From a bacterium (lineage in GTDB: Bacteria; Latescibacterota; UBA2968; GCA-2709665), in contig JAQCGA010000276.1 of assembly GCA_027619145.1 (NCBI GenBank), forward strand, positions 1 through 5,918: DNA of 5,918 bases, read 5' to 3'. Under the pieces are notes generated by a model, which was not told the DNA's origin, did no database searches, and worked only from the letters and a program-made list of their open reading frames with translations. Below, piece after piece: positions 4,572-5,918 of this stretch. The number at the start of each line of letters is the position of its first letter. Positions within the stretch are counted from its first letter, which is position 1. The translations under genes were made by a program, and so were the position numbers.

Positions 4572-5414
4572 TTATTTCCGGTCGATCCATTTGTAGGCGG
4601 TTTTTGCATTTTTCCAGAAGATTTTTTCTGCGGCTTCCGGGCCGATGGATTTCACGTATTCTTTTACTATATGTTGTACGACCGTGTATTTTGCAGCGCG
4701 CTCGCAGACCGGCCAGTTGCTGCCGTACAGAAGACGGTCCGGACCCAGGATCTGCCAGAGGTGGTCCAGCGTAGGTGCGTAATAGGCGGAGTCTTCCGGG
4801 GCGGGGGTTTGCTGGGCCATTTCTACGAGTCCGGAGATTTTACAGTAGATCGAGGGGTGGTCCGCCACACGGTGGAGGCCGTCGATCCATTCTGGATCGG
4901 GCGTTTTTCCGGTGATGGGTACGTGTGCAACGTGGTTGAGGATGATGCGCAGGGCTGGTAGTTGCGCTGCGAGTTCGGAAACGGAAACGAGCAGGTCCGG
5001 GCCTACGAGCAGGTCCAGGGAGAGGTCTTTTTCGGAAAGTTGTGAGAGGTTGGGAATGAGTGTGGATTGGGTGATGGTTTGTAAATGATTCCGACCGAGG
5101 CGGATGCCCCGGAACAGAGGGTTTTTTTCAAAACGGTTCAGGTGCTTAACAAAATCATCAGAGGTTGGGTCCAGGTTGCCCACGAGGCCAATGATGAGGG
5201 GTTCGTTTTGCGCCAGATCCAGTACCCACTGGTTGTCTTCTATCCAGGGACTGGCCTCTACGACGATGGTGCCTGTGACCCCTTCGGGGGCGGCGAGAAC
5301 CCGGTAGTGTTCGGGCAGAACGCGGCGATAGAGCAGGGGGTTGTTCTGGGGTGGCCAGGGGACGCCTTGAGGACGGGTTGGATCGTAGAAGTGGGTGTGG
5401 GTGTCGATGATCAT
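4572..5414 (-). CDS. Amidohydrolase-2 family TIM-barrel hydrolase (COG3618-like)
   Basis: This 280-aa predicted metal-dependent TIM-barrel hydrolase resembles the COG3618 group, which includes sugar lactonases and related hydrolases; the substrate cannot be told. It begins MIIDTHTHFYDP, giving the strand-1 HxH motif (H6, H8). Later come GIRLGRNH (103-110), the strand ending LNHVAH (H161, H164), YCKISGL (190-196), DRLLYGSNWPVCE (226-238) and the terminal IFWKNAKTAYKW. The usual catalytic Asp of the GSDWP motif is Asn233 here. The start at 5414 fits the family N terminus; a 47-residue in-frame extension is open but has no family character. No good ribosome binding site precedes 5414, so translation may be weak or leaderless. 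It is the first gene of the minus-strand group that continues with hypA 49 bp on. A link to nickel maturation is not evident. Confidence 0.88.
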   Translation of the reverse strand: MIIDTHTHFYDPTRPQGVPWPPQNNPLLYRRVLPEHYRVLAAPEGVTGTIVVEASPWIEDNQWVLDLAQNEPLIIGLVGNLDPTSDDFVKHLNRFEKNPLFRGIRLGRNHLQTITQSTLIPNLSQLSEKDLSLDLLVGPDLLVSVSELAAQLPALRIILNHVAHVPITGKTPDPEWIDGLHRVADHPSIYCKISGLVEMAQQTPAPEDSAYYAPTLDHLWQILGPDRLLYGSNWPVCERAAKYTVVQHIVKEYVKSIGPEAAEKIFWKNAKTAYKWIDRK

Positions 5415-5441
5415 GGGTGTTGGATTTTGGAAGAAGAAGGC

Positions 5442-5469
5442 TTGACTTCGAGGTCTGGTTCGGTATTTT
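5442..5469 (+). promoter_or_regulatory. Possible promoter for the QueD-like gene
   Basis: TTGACT (5442-5447) is followed after 16 bp by TATTTT (5464-5469), 47 bp before the ATG at 5517, in the 102-bp divergent gap. The -10 match is only 4 of 6. TATTTTG also partly resembles the Bacteroidota TAnnTTTG element. No preQ1-like riboswitch was recognised in the leader. Confidence 0.35.
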
Positions 5470-5516
5470 GATAAAGCTACCGGATTCGTTCTTAAACGCA
5501 AGGAGAAAATGAGACC

Positions 5517-5918
5517 ATGGCAAAAGGCAGATATTTTTCTACCAAGACGTTCCACAATTTGCCGTGTTCACACCGGCAGGCGTTTCACGATGGGCACTGC
5601 AGTTATATCCATGGGTACAACCGGGATGTTACGTTTCATTTTACGTGTGATGAGCTGGACGAGAATCATTTTGTGGTGGATTTTGGGAAGTTGAAGGACC
5701 TGCGGGAGTGGCTGGAGTATATGTACGATCACACGATGCTGATCAATGAGAACGATCCGGAACGGAAGTTGTTTGAGACGATGCACGAGCGGGGGATTGT
5801 AGATTTGCGGGTGGTGCCGAATGTGGGGATGGAGGCGTCATCGAAGTTTGTGTTCGACTATGCGGAGAAGCTGGTCCGGGAGAAGACGAACGGGCGGTGC
5901 TGGGTGTACCGGGTGGAG
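5517..5918 (+). CDS. QueD-like 6-carboxytetrahydropterin synthase (PTPS family), 3'-truncated by window
   Basis: This 6-pyruvoyl-tetrahydropterin synthase family protein is likely the QueD step, converting 7,8-dihydroneopterin triphosphate to 6-carboxy-5,6,7,8-tetrahydropterin for queuosine or other 7-deazapurines. The 134 visible residues include CSHRQ (17-21), GHCSYIHGYN (26-35) with the catalytic-type Cys28 and Zn-ligand position His32, VVDFGKLK (53-60), YDHTMLIN (70-77) with Asp71-His72, and PNVGMEAS (101-108) with Glu106. The canonical HGHN is HGYN, replacing one Zn-ligand His by Tyr34; I recall a proteobacterial-type subfamily with the same HGY form. The ATG at 5517 has AAGGAG 11 nt upstream. 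A nearer ATG at 5509 is out of frame. The family normally ends shortly after a VECxEN-like block, so only about 20-35 residues should be missing. Confidence 0.9.
   Translation, partial: MAKGRYFSTKTFHNLPCSHRQAFHDGHCSYIHGYNRDVTFHFTCDELDENHFVVDFGKLKDLREWLEYMYDHTMLINENDPERKLFETMHERGIVDLRVVPNVGMEASSKFVFDYAEKLVREKTNGRCWVYRVE

Noticed and set aside
5509..5694. A 61-residue plus-strand frame starting at the ATG closer to the AAGGAG site
   Set aside because: It is out of frame with the QueD-like protein, sits only 3 nt from the ribosome binding site, and its product has no recognisable motif.

Overview
The window is a compact stretch of bacterial chromosome with short intergenic gaps. I read ten intact genes and two that run off the ends. 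The Lgt protein contains a GARLGHCLFY segment that I associate with Bacteroidota and related (FCB-group) bacteria. This, the moderate-to-high GC with G-ending codons, and a pair of nickel-chaperone genes of the type best known from Thermococcales suggest an environmental FCB-type bacterium. That placement is inference only.

Left block, minus strand (read right to left, about 2674 to 1): yidD (GTG start) is followed 27 bp later by lgt, which together serve cell-envelope biogenesis (membrane protein insertion and lipoprotein lipidation). Directly behind lgt sits a yefM-yoeB toxin-antitoxin cassette. It has its own near-consensus sigma70-type promoter and a paired-TGTACA operator, and the -35 box overlaps the lgt stop codon. 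Next come two related small membrane proteins (95 and 94 aa), each with an HCxxC motif in the putative periplasmic loop and a C-terminal GR(A/S)PP motif. Last is the signal-peptide start of an exported protein that leaves the window at base 1. These three probably form a separate envelope or metal-handling module.

Middle: a HIT-family (HINT-like) nucleotide hydrolase gene reads on the plus strand, divergent from yidD. It converges on the next minus-strand operon across a 194-bp gap holding a dispersed-type CAAAGGCGCAAAG repeat and a strong GC-rich hairpin, the likely shared terminator.

Right block: a minus-strand operon encodes a COG3618-type amidohydrolase, a long-form HypA nickel metallochaperone and a MinD/Mrp-like ATPase. 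The last two are coupled by a TGATG overlap. The ATPase lacks the CxxC of Fe-S-carrying Mrp proteins and resembles the ATPase-type HypB (HypB_AT) that works with HypA in Thermococcus. No hydrogenase structural gene is visible. Divergent from this operon, a QueD-like 6-carboxytetrahydropterin synthase gene (queuosine/deazapurine pathway) starts at 5517 and runs off the right edge.

No rRNA, tRNA, CRISPR array, insertion sequence or riboswitch could be supported. No gene-free stretch exceeds 300 bases.
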